Shown here in pieces: positions 14,239-21,236 of a stretch of 64,000 nt of DNA. Location of the stretch: positions 62,001-126,000 of the forward strand of contig CABIZF010000002.1 in the NCBI GenBank assembly GCA_902363135.1. The letters are read 5' to 3'. Source of the DNA: Lachnospiraceae bacterium. Lineage in GTDB: Bacteria > Bacillota > Clostridia > Lachnospirales > Lachnospiraceae. The notes beneath the pieces were generated by a model, which worked only from the letters and a program-made list of their open reading frames with translations, did no database searches and was not told the DNA's origin. The position numbers and the translations under genes were made by a program. Positions within the stretch are counted from its first letter, which is position 1. Each line of letters begins with the position of its first letter.

Positions 14239-14748
14239 ATGACAACAGATGAAAAATACATGAAGGAAGCATTAAAACAGGCGAAAAAGGCATACGCCTT
14301 AAAGGAAGTGCCGGTCGGCTGTGTCATCGTATATGAGGATCAGATCATCGCCCGCGGCTATAACCGGCGCAACACCGATCAGAACACGACGTCCCACGCC
14401 GAGATCAATGCGATCCGCAAAGCGAGCAAAAAGCTCGGCGACTGGCGGCTGGAGGGCTGCACAATCTACATCACGATGGAGCCGTGCCAGATGTGCGCCG
14501 GGGCCATCGTCCAGTCACGCATCACCCGTGCGGTGATCGGCAGTATGAATCCGAAAGCCGGCTGTGCCGGTTCCGTCTTAAATCTCCTTGAGATGCCTGA
14601 ATTTAATCATCAGGTCATCGTCGAGCGCGGCGTCTTAGGAGAGACCTGCAGCGCGATGCTCTCCGGATTCTTCCGGGAACTGCGGGAGATCAAGAAGCGG
14701 GAGAAGGAGATGGAAAAGCAGGAATCTCATACAGAAGCTGGCAATTAA
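14239..14748 (+). CDS. tadA: tRNA-specific adenosine deaminase
   Basis: A 169-residue deaminase. The zinc site is H53 and E55 in the motif HAEINAI plus C83 and C86 in PCQMCAGAI. The segment VPVGCVIVYEDQIIARGYN is typical of TadA, which converts A34 to inosine in tRNA-Arg(ACG). The start is set by CAGGAG 7 bases upstream of the ATG; the frame is open further up but that part is repeat DNA. The last 20 residues are charged and poorly conserved in the family. It lies downstream of the SRP RNA. Confidence 0.93.
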   Translation: MTTDEKYMKEALKQAKKAYALKEVPVGCVIVYEDQIIARGYNRRNTDQNTTSHAEINAIRKASKKLGDWRLEGCTIYITMEPCQMCAGAIVQSRITRAVIGSMNPKAGCAGSVLNLLEMPEFNHQVIVERGVLGETCSAMLSGFFRELREIKKREKEMEKQESHTEAGN

Positions 14749-14838
14749 ATACTACTTGTATCATTCAGCTCCTTCCTATTCGATAAACAGGTTTTTATTG
14801 AACTTCGGGTTGTCAACAAAGCTGCTACGATCTTTCAC

Positions 14839-14867
14839 TTGCGTCCACATCATAGGTATGTTATACT
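14839..14867 (+). promoter_or_regulatory. Promoter of the antisense antitoxin RNA
   Basis: TTGCGT (14839-14844), a 17-base spacer and TATACT (14862-14867). It directs transcription toward the 3' end of the small toxin gene on the opposite strand. Confidence 0.75.
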
Positions 14868-14872
14868 ATAGA

Positions 14873-14976
14873 CACAAAAAGGGGAAAGCCAAAGCGGCCT
14901 ACCCCAGACAATGAATAACCTAAATGCTTTTCAGCAACAGCCGTTCACTATTCGCAGTAGTGGGCGGCTATTTTTT
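14873..14976 (+). ncRNA. Antisense RNA antitoxin of the type I module
   Basis: About 104 nucleotides from the predicted start to the end of a T run. It ends with a terminator stem, AGCCGTTCACTA / TAGTGGGCGGCT (two G-U pairs), followed by ATTTTTT. It is complementary to the toxin mRNA from the toxin stop codon (14968) through its terminator, the convergent 3'-overlap layout known for txpA/ratA-type modules. The RNA was deduced from promoter and terminator only. Confidence 0.7.
14876..14905 (-). terminator. Terminator of the toxin mRNA
   Basis: On the minus strand GGGG-T-AGGCC pairs with GGCTT-T-CCCC, followed by TTTTT. The same hairpin forms the 5' end of the antisense RNA on the plus strand. 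Confidence 0.7.
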
Positions 14977-15072
14977 ATGTTTACTCTCAAAGATTGTATA
15001 ACACAATCCTATGAGCGAGACAATGAATATACCAATCTGAATTAACTCGTCATGCGTAACGTACATTGCCAT
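14968..15072 (-). CDS. Type I toxin, holin-like membrane peptide (34 aa)
   Basis: A 34-residue peptide: a short N-terminus with MAMYVTHDEL, one membrane helix (IQIGIFIVSLIGLCYTIF) and a charged ESKHKK tail. This matches the putative holin-like toxin family (Hol_Tox, TxpA/BsrG-like), which depolarises or disturbs the membrane when made in excess. AAGGGGGTG lies just before the ATG and is masked by an upstream ACCCCC (hairpin 15074-15097), a typical brake on translation of type I toxin mRNAs. A convergent antisense RNA overlaps its 3' end. A second in-frame ATG follows two codons later. The gene is too short for most gene finders. Confidence 0.8.
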   Translation of the reverse strand: MAMYVTHDELIQIGIFIVSLIGLCYTIFESKHKK

Positions 15073-15073
15073 C

Positions 15074-15097
15074 ACCCCCTTTCTTACGTCCGGGGGT
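15074..15097 (-). promoter_or_regulatory. Shine-Dalgarno sequestering hairpin of the toxin mRNA
   Basis: In the mRNA, ACCCCC pairs with GGGGGT across a 12-base loop, hiding the ribosome site directly upstream of the toxin ATG. Confidence 0.7.
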
Positions 15098-15140
15098 AAC
15101 TGTTAGGCCGCCTTTTATGTTCTGACTTTCCCGTGTGAAT

Positions 15141-15149
15141 AGTATAGCA
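15141..15149 (-). promoter_or_regulatory. Extended -10 promoter of the toxin gene
   Basis: On the minus strand TGCTATACT (TGn plus TATACT) with no good -35 box. It predicts an mRNA start near 15134 and a leader of about 60 bases. Confidence 0.6.
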
Positions 15150-15352
15150 CAGCGCATCTGGAAAATCTACACTGAGAGATGTACACCAGTATTGAAAGGT
15201 AAATACATCTTTTATCCTGCCGATATTATAAAAATGCTTTTTTCACCATTCTCTCTATTTTTGAAGCGGTCGGAAAATTCGAAGCTGCACTGTGTCCGGC
15301 TGAAAAAAGTGTAACCAAGTGTAACCCTAAACTCATCGACTTCTCCGCCCAT

Positions 15353-15396
15353 AAAAAAAGCAGAACACCTGCATAAATTCAGGCATTCTGCATTTT
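15353..15396 (-). terminator. Terminator downstream of tRNA-Ser and its repeat
   Basis: GCAGAA..CCTG pairs with CAGG..TTCTGC across an 8-base loop. On the minus strand seven T residues follow (15359 to 15353), so it would end a tRNA-Ser transcript after the family-1 repeat. The 170 bases to the left (15180-15350) hold no recognisable gene. Confidence 0.7.
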
Positions 15397-15553
15397 AACC
15401 GAATCAAGCAAGTCCCCTACTTCAATTGCGCAAAGCAATAAGCAGTGGGTTGGGACTTGCTTGTATCAGGAGTGGTGCGAGCCACTCCTGATAAGCTGCG
15501 AAGCAGCATTCGGTTATGAGCAAGTAGCGAAGCGGATTGCGAATGTCCGCTTT
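15397..15553 (+). repeat. Family-1 repeat, full copy next to tRNA-Ser
   Basis: The 119-bp unit 15397-15515 with AACCGAAT / ATTCGGTT ends and the same three hairpins as the 14028 copy, then core and tail to 15553. The tail hairpin ends 8 bases from the 3' end of tRNA-Ser, which is on the opposite strand. Confidence 0.9.
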
Positions 15554-15560
15554 ACGGAAG

Positions 15561-15648
15561 CGGAGACGGAGGGATTCGAACCCTCGTGCCGGTTACCCGA
15601 CAACTTGATTTCGAGTCAAGCTCGTTATGGCCACTTCGATACGTCTCC
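15561..15648 (-). tRNA. tRNA-Ser(CGA)
   Basis: An 88-base class II tRNA on the minus strand. The acceptor stem is GGAGACG / CGTCTCC, the anticodon stem-loop is CTTGA-CTCGAAA-TCAAG with anticodon CGA, the T-loop is GGTTCGAATCC, and a long variable arm is present. CCA is not encoded. It would read UCG codons. Confidence 0.95.
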
Positions 15649-15769
15649 ATATTTGGTAAGGCAACGGAAAAGACTTTTCGCTGTCGTACCTATCTATTAT
15701 AAAACAGCGGCGGGATTCCGTCAACCTAAAATTCACTTCTAAACTTTTTATAAAGTGCACAAAATCCCC

Positions 15770-15797
15770 TTGATTTTTTTGGTAAAATGAGTATAAC
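15770..15797 (+). promoter_or_regulatory. Promoter of the marR-ABC exporter operon
   Basis: TTGATT (15770-15775), a 16-base spacer and TATAAC (15792-15797), directly followed by two operator-like repeats. Confidence 0.65.
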
Positions 15798-15801
15798 TAA
15801 T

Positions 15802-15828
15802 TTAGTCGGCTAACTGTTAGTCGGCTAA
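15802..15828 (+). promoter_or_regulatory. Tandem operator, probably for the MarR regulator
   Basis: Two identical 12-base sites, TTAGTCGGCTAA at 15802-15813 and 15817-15828, each with TTAG/CTAA dyad ends. They overlap the predicted transcription start, so a bound MarR dimer would block the promoter of its own operon. Confidence 0.7.
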
Positions 15829-15888
15829 ATAAAAACTGGGATGAAAAGCGATTTATTCAGGTGTATATCTTGGAAATGAGGTGAGAAA

Positions 15889-16425
15889 ATGTGTGAGTGT
15901 AAAAAAGAGAATCCTCAGAGCCTGCAGGGGGCATTTATGAGGTTGCTGCATCGGTATACGGAGGTGAACTTCGGGCGTCTGAAAGATATGGGTGTACATC
16001 CGGGACAGCTGCCATTTTTGAATATCATCAGCCATAAAGAGGGGATCAGTCAGCGGGAGCTGGCAGAGTGTCTGCACGTGAAGCCACCGACGGTGGCGGT
16101 GACAGTGAAAAGGTTGGAGAAGGCAGATGTGATCTACCGGAGACCGGATCCGAATGATATGCGGATCAGCCGGATTTACCTGACGGAAAAAGGGATCAGG
16201 ATTTCAGCACAGATAGAGGTTGTGATTCAGGAAAATGAGAAGGTCCTGACTGCCGGATTTTCGGAGGAAGAGCTGGAGCTGGCGAGACACTTTTTTACCC
16301 GTATGATTCAGAACCTGAATGTACTTTCAGGCGGGAAAGAGGAGCTGCCTTTGGAAGGAGTGCGTTCTCCGGAGAAGGACAAAGAAGCATGGAGTTGTGA
16401 AACCAGAAAAGGAGGAAGGGCATGA
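15889..16425 (+). CDS. MarR-family transcriptional regulator
   Basis: A 178-residue winged-helix regulator. The DNA-binding region (about residues 45-110) has GISQRELAECLHVKPPTVA as recognition helix and the wing DPNDMRISRIYLT. The first 40 residues and the last long helix (SEEELELARHFFTRMIQNL) form the dimer interface; the C-terminal 25 residues are charged and variable. It is the first gene of an operon with two ABC exporter half-transporters and overlaps the first by ATGA. By family it represses the operon until a ligand, often a drug or phenolic compound, binds. The tandem TTAGTCGGCTAA sites are its likely operator. Confidence 0.9.
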   Translation: MCECKKENPQSLQGAFMRLLHRYTEVNFGRLKDMGVHPGQLPFLNIISHKEGISQRELAECLHVKPPTVAVTVKRLEKADVIYRRPDPNDMRISRIYLTEKGIRISAQIEVVIQENEKVLTAGFSEEELELARHFFTRMIQNLNVLSGGKEELPLEGVRSPEKDKEAWSCETRKGGRA

Positions 16426-18599
16426 CAAAGCTGGCAAAATATCTCAAAAGCTCGGCAGGGCTTGTCGTTGCGATTGTTGCGCTGCTGTTTTTGCAGGCGC
16501 ACTGCGATCTGACCTTGCCGGAATATACGTCAAAGATTGTAAATGAAGGGATTCAGCAAAAGGGCATTGAGGACGGTGTGCCGGAAAAAATGAGTGCCGG
16601 TACAAAGGCGAACCTGGAGCTGTTTCTGAATGATGACGGAAAGTCGCTGCTGGATCAGTATTACACGCAGGATGGCGATGTGTATGTACTGAAGGAGCAT
16701 ATCAAATCATCCGAACGGGAGGAGCTGGCAGATACGCTGTCCGAAAGCGAGATGATGCTTGTGAGCCTGGAACAGATGGGGAGTGAGGATAGTGCATTTG
16801 GTATGGATAGCAGCGACGCGATGCAGCTGCCGGAAGGAGTCTCGGCTTTGGATGCAGTGAAGCAGCTTCCGCAGGAAACCCGCATGGAGATGCTGCAGAA
16901 GCTTAAGGAAAAGACTGCAGACATGCCGGATACGATGACGGCACAGTCCGCAATTCTGTTTGTACAGGAAGAGTATGAAGCCCTTGGTGAGGATCTTGAC
17001 AGCCTTCAGATTCATTATCTGCTGCGTACCGGCGGCATAATGCTTCTGATTGCGTTGCTGGCGATGATGGCGTCTGTGCTCGTAACCTTCTTCTCTGCAC
17101 GGATAGCAGCGGTCGTGGCACACGATTTGAGAAACGATGTCTACCGCAAGGTCATCGGCTTCAACAGCCATGAGTTCAATCAGTTTTCCACTGCCTCGCT
17201 GATCACGCGAAGCACGAATGATATCCAGCAGGTTCAGATGCTGCTGGCAATGGGCTTCCGCCTGGTGCTCTATTCACCGATTCTCGGTATCGGCGGTGTG
17301 CTCAAGGTCGTAAAAACGGACGTATCAATGAGTTGGATTATCGCACTGGCGGTCATCCTGATCATGATTGTTATTGGAGTACTGTTTAAGATAGCGATGC
17401 CTCGGTTTACGAAGCTGCAGGAGCTGATCGACCGTCTGAATCTGGTCACAAGAGAGCAGCTGACCGGTATCATGGTCACCCGTGCCTTCAGTGCGGAGAC
17501 GCATGAGGAGGAGCGCTTTGAGAAGGCCAATCAGGATCTGACAAGGACGAACCTGTTTGTCAACCGATGCATGACCTTTATGATGCCAGTTATGATGGTC
17601 ATTATGAACGGCATTTCCGTGCTGATTGTTTACAGTGGAAGCTATGCAATCGACGGTGGCACCATGCAGGTCGGCGATCTGATGGCATTTATCCAGTATG
17701 CGATGCAGATCATCATGTCGTTTTTGATGATCGCGATGATGTCGATCATTATCCCGCGGGCAAATGTAGCGGCGAAACGTATTTATGAGGTGCTGAGCAC
17801 TGAGCCGACGATTCACGATCCGGCACAGCCAAAGCAGCCAAAAGCAAATGAGAAGGGAACGGTAGAGTTTTCTCATGTATCGTTCTCCTATCCGGGGGCG
17901 GATGAGAAGGTGCTCGATGATATTTCCTTCCGTGCGGAAAAAGGACAGACAGTGGCCTTTATCGGAAGCACCGGAAGCGGAAAGAGCACGCTGATCAATC
18001 TGATTCCACGATTCTATGACGTGACGGAAGGCGCAGTCATGGTTGACGGCGTGGATGTCCGTGATATGGCGAAAAAGGATCTGTGTGACCGGCTCGGCTA
18101 TGTGCCGCAGAAGAGCACACTGTTTTCCGGCACGATTGATTCAAATATCCGCTATGGAGCACCGGATGCGACCAGCGAGGATGTGAAACAGGCGGCAGCG
18201 ATTGCACAGGCGGCGGAATTTATCGAAGAAAAAGAAGGAACGTATGAAGCTCCGATCGCACAGGGTGGTACGAATGTATCCGGAGGGCAGAAGCAGCGCC
18301 TTTCGATTGCGCGGGCGATTGCGAAGAAGCCGGAGATCCTCATTTTTGATGACAGCTTTTCTGCGCTGGACTATAAGACGGATGTCACACTTCGTCGGGA
18401 GTTGAAAAAGCAGACGGCAGATACGACGACCCTGATCGTGGCTCAGCGGATCAGTACGATCCTGCATGCCGACCTGATCATCGTACTGGATGATGGAAAA
18501 ATTGCCGGTAAGGGAACACATAAAGAACTGATGGAAAACTGTGAAGTGTACCGTCAGATCGCAAAATCACAGCTCTCCGAAAAAGAGCTTGCGGGATGA
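16422..18599 (+). CDS. ABC exporter half-transporter with degenerate Walker B and large external loop
   Basis: A 725-residue type IV (MDR-like) exporter, about 150 residues longer than usual. The extra length is an acidic, soluble insertion between membrane helices 1 and 2 (about residues 45-195), which should face outside. The nucleotide domain has Walker A GSTGSGKST and signature VSGGQKQRL, but the Walker B region reads ILIFDDSFSALD, so the catalytic Glu is replaced by Ser. It pairs with the next gene, which keeps the Glu, to form a heterodimer with one degenerate ATP site, as in TM287/288 and BmrCD. It starts by ATGA overlap with marR. Drug, lipid or peptide export is likely. Confidence 0.9.
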   Translation: MTKLAKYLKSSAGLVVAIVALLFLQAHCDLTLPEYTSKIVNEGIQQKGIEDGVPEKMSAGTKANLELFLNDDGKSLLDQYYTQDGDVYVLKEHIKSSEREELADTLSESEMMLVSLEQMGSEDSAFGMDSSDAMQLPEGVSALDAVKQLPQETRMEMLQKLKEKTADMPDTMTAQSAILFVQEEYEALGEDLDSLQIHYLLRTGGIMLLIALLAMMASVLVTFFSARIAAVVAHDLRNDVYRKVIGFNSHEFNQFSTASLITRSTNDIQQVQMLLAMGFRLVLYSPILGIGGVLKVVKTDVSMSWIIALAVILIMIVIGVLFKIAMPRFTKLQELIDRLNLVTREQLTGIMVTRAFSAETHEEERFEKANQDLTRTNLFVNRCMTFMMPVMMVIMNGISVLIVYSGSYAIDGGTMQVGDLMAFIQYAMQIIMSFLMIAMMSIIIPRANVAAKRIYEVLSTEPTIHDPAQPKQPKANEKGTVEFSHVSFSYPGADEKVLDDISFRAEKGQTVAFIGSTGSGKSTLINLIPRFYDVTEGAVMVDGVDVRDMAKKDLCDRLGYVPQKSTLFSGTIDSNIRYGAPDATSEDVKQAAAIAQAAEFIEEKEGTYEAPIAQGGTNVSGGQKQRLSIARAIAKKPEILIFDDSFSALDYKTDVTLRRELKKQTADTTTLIVAQRISTILHADLIIVLDDGKIAGKGTHKELMENCEVYRQIAKSQLSEKELAG

Positions 18600-18615
18600 G
18601 AAAGGAGCAGGCCAG

Positions 18616-20448
18616 ATGAGTGAATCAAGACCACGTGGCATGCATGGCATGCACGGAGGAAGAATGGGCGGCGAGAAAGCCAAAGACTTTAAAGGAAGCA
18701 TCGGCAAACTCATCCGCTATATGTCAAAATATAAATTCCGGTTTGTAATCATGCTGATCTTTGCAGTTGCCGGGACCGTGTTTAATATTGTAGGACCGAA
18801 GATTCTCGGTAAAGCGACGACGGAGCTGTTTAACGGTCTGGTCGCAAAGATTGGCGGAAGCGGTGGAATTGATTTTACAAAGATTACGCAGATCCTGCTG
18901 TTTACGCTTTCCCTGTATGTCTGCTCGGCGATCTTCTCATTTATTCAGGGCTTTATCATGACGGGAATTTCGAATGATGTGACATACAGTCTCCGGAGGG
19001 ATATTTCCGGAAAGATCAACCGGCTTCCATTAAAGTATTATGAGAGCAGGACGACCGGAGAAATCCTCTCCAGAGTGACGAATGATGTGGATACCTTGCA
19101 GAATGGACTGAATCAGAGTATCACACAGCTGATCACTTCGGTCACGACGCTGATCGGTGTGCTTATCATGATGCTGAGTATCAATGTGTGGATGACGCTT
19201 GCAGCGGTTCTGATCCTTCCGCTATCGATGGGGATTATCGGGACAGTGATGAAACGGTCGCAGAAATTTTTCCGCAATCAGCAGCGCTATCTCGGCGAGG
19301 TAAACGGGCAGATCGAAGAGATATATGGCGGACATGACGTCGTAAAGGTATTTAATAAAGAAAAGGATGTTGTAGAAGCATTTGAAAAAGTAAATAAAGA
19401 GCTGTATAATTCAGCTTGGAAGTCTCAGTTCTTCTCCGGTATTATGATGCCGGTCATGCAGTTCATCGGCAATCTGGGATATGTCGTAGTGGCGATTCTT
19501 GGCGGATTCCTCGTCATCAAAAATGCGATTGAGGTCGGAGATATCCAGTCCTTCTTCCAGTACATCCGGAACTTTACGCAGCCGATCCAGCAGATCGCGC
19601 AGGTGACAAATATGCTGCAATCTGCAGCTGCCGCATCCGAGCGTGTATTTGAATTCCTTGAGGAAGAGGAGGAGGATCAGAAGGTCGATCATCCGGCAGC
19701 GACAGATGGCCTGAACGGAAATGTGACATTTGACCACGTGGCATTTGGCTATGATCCGAATCAGCTGATCATTCACGACTTTTCTGCAAAGGTAAAGGAT
19801 GGACAGAAGATCGCGATCGTAGGTCCTACCGGAGCCGGTAAGACGACAATGGTCAAGCTGCTGATGCGTTATTACGATGTCAATAAAGGCAGTATCCGGA
19901 TCGACGGGCATGATGTGCGGGACTTCAACCGCAAGGAGCTGCGGGAAATGTTTGGTATGGTACTGCAGGATACCTGGCTGTTCTCCGGAACGATCATGGA
20001 AAATATCCGGTATGGCAGGCTGGATGCGACGGATGAGGAAGTCATCGCAGCAGCCAAGGCAGCTCATATCCATAAATTTATCATGCAGCAGCCGGGCGGC
20101 TATCAGATGGTTCTGAATGAAGAGACGAGCAATGTCTCTCAGGGACAGAAGCAGCTGCTCACGATCGCGCGGGCAATCCTGGCAGACAATAAGATCCTGA
20201 TTCTTGATGAGGCGACCTCCTCAGTCGATACCCGTACTGAGACGCAGATTCAGAAGGCAATGGATAATCTGATGAAGGGACGGACGAGCTTTGTTATCGC
20301 GCACCGCCTTTCAACAATCCGGGATGCCGATCTGATTCTGGTCATGAAGGATGGAGATATCATTGAGCAGGGTGACCATGATACACTGATGAGACAGGGC
20401 GGCTTCTATGCGGAGCTGTACAACAGCCAGTTTGAACGCAGTGCGTGA
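18616..20448 (+). CDS. ABC exporter half-transporter, catalytic partner
   Basis: I choose the ATG at 18616, preceded by AAAGGAG, over earlier in-frame codons inside the upstream gene. The 610-residue protein starts with a Gly/Met/His-rich segment (RGMHGMHGGRMGG), then six membrane helices and an ATPase with Walker A GPTGAGKTT, Walker B ILILDEATSSVD with catalytic Glu, and a changed signature VSQGQKQLL. The changed signature here and the missing Glu in the partner would fall in the same composite site, so the pair has one active and one degenerate ATP site. The last codons (Glu-Arg-Ser-Ala) lie within a family-1 repeat. The N-terminal His/Met run might bind metal. Confidence 0.9.
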   Translation: MSESRPRGMHGMHGGRMGGEKAKDFKGSIGKLIRYMSKYKFRFVIMLIFAVAGTVFNIVGPKILGKATTELFNGLVAKIGGSGGIDFTKITQILLFTLSLYVCSAIFSFIQGFIMTGISNDVTYSLRRDISGKINRLPLKYYESRTTGEILSRVTNDVDTLQNGLNQSITQLITSVTTLIGVLIMMLSINVWMTLAAVLILPLSMGIIGTVMKRSQKFFRNQQRYLGEVNGQIEEIYGGHDVVKVFNKEKDVVEAFEKVNKELYNSAWKSQFFSGIMMPVMQFIGNLGYVVVAILGGFLVIKNAIEVGDIQSFFQYIRNFTQPIQQIAQVTNMLQSAAAASERVFEFLEEEEEDQKVDHPAATDGLNGNVTFDHVAFGYDPNQLIIHDFSAKVKDGQKIAIVGPTGAGKTTMVKLLMRYYDVNKGSIRIDGHDVRDFNRKELREMFGMVLQDTWLFSGTIMENIRYGRLDATDEEVIAAAKAAHIHKFIMQQPGGYQMVLNEETSNVSQGQKQLLTIARAILADNKILILDEATSSVDTRTETQIQKAMDNLMKGRTSFVIAHRLSTIRDADLILVMKDGDIIEQGDHDTLMRQGGFYAELYNSQFERSA

Positions 20449-20500
20449 AACGCCTGCGTTCATGAGCAAGTAGCGAAAGCGGATTGCGAATGTCCGCTTT
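20431..20500 (+). repeat. Family-1 repeat, GAACGCA-hairpin variant
   Basis: TTTGAACGCA and TGCGTTC flank a short loop, followed by the core ATGAGCAAGTAGCGAA and tail hairpin AAGCGGAT / GTCCGCTT. The repeat overlaps the last five codons and stop of the exporter gene. TTTGAACGCA also starts the copies at 25809 and 38451. Confidence 0.85.
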
Positions 20501-20554
20501 GCCGCAGTGCGTGAGTCAATTATGAACAGGTAATAACAGCAGGGAGGAAATGTG

Positions 20555-21163
20555 ATGAAGTACCATATTATTACGATTGAGCGGGAATATGCATCCGGAG
20601 GCAGCGAGATCGGCACACGGGTCGGTCTACAGCTGGATATTCCGTGTTATGGAAAAGAAGTGCTGGAGCGCGCGGCAGAGAAAATGAATACCGTGCCGGA
20701 ACGGCTTGTACAGCTCGAGGAGACGACGTCGAACAGCCTGCTGTATTCACTTGGCATGGCGAACCGGATCGCACTCGGGGAGCGGGACGGATTAAGCGAA
20801 GAAGGCGCTTTGTATGTCACAGAGGAGAGCGTGATACGGGAGATGGCATTGCAGGGACCATGTGTGATCGTCGGTCGCTGCGCAGGATGGATTTTGCGGG
20901 ATCGCGAGGATGTACTGCGGGTATTTATCCATGCAGATAAGGAATTCCGCAAAAAACGCGCCAGGATGTGTTACGGCATAGAGGAAGCAAAGGTTGACAA
21001 TATCCTGAAGCGGTTTGACCGCCGCCGGGCCAATTTCTACAGGGCGAATACGTGCATGCACTGGGATGATAAGAAAGGATATCACCTCGTGCTTGACAGC
21101 TCACAGCTCGGCATTTCAGCCTGTGCAGACCTGATCTGCCGGACAGCGGCAGGAGAAGAGTAG
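20555..21163 (+). CDS. Cytidylate kinase-like family protein
   Basis: A 202-residue P-loop protein. The ATG at 20555 lies 7 bases after GGGAGG and is preferred to the GTG one codon earlier. It opens with IITIEREYASGGSEIG, the P-loop region of the cytidylate kinase-like family (PF13189 type), which is related to CMP kinase but distinct in its nucleotide-binding details. Other motifs are VIVGRCAGWIL and the DxxxRRANFY region typical of the lid. The substrate is not established for the family. A paralogue lies at 50971. It follows the exporter operon, separated by a repeat, and may be read through from it. Confidence 0.82.
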   Translation: MKYHIITIEREYASGGSEIGTRVGLQLDIPCYGKEVLERAAEKMNTVPERLVQLEETTSNSLLYSLGMANRIALGERDGLSEEGALYVTEESVIREMALQGPCVIVGRCAGWILRDREDVLRVFIHADKEFRKKRARMCYGIEEAKVDNILKRFDRRRANFYRANTCMHWDDKKGYHLVLDSSQLGISACADLICRTAAGEE

Positions 21164-21193
21164 AAGCTGTAAATATCCTGTCCCGGTCAGTTG

Positions 21194-21235
21194 TCCGGTT
21201 ATGAGCAGACAGAGAAGCGGGCTGCGAATATCCGC
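21194..21235 (+). repeat. Family-1 core and tail, diverged
   Basis: CCGGTTATGAGCAGACAGAGAAGCGG followed by a GCGAATATCCGCG tail. It abuts the stop codon (21237-21239) of the penicillin-binding protein gene on the other strand, in a gap of 73 bases between convergent genes. The motif as listed is in pieces of the 42-base copy. Confidence 0.65.
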
Positions 21236-21236
21236 G

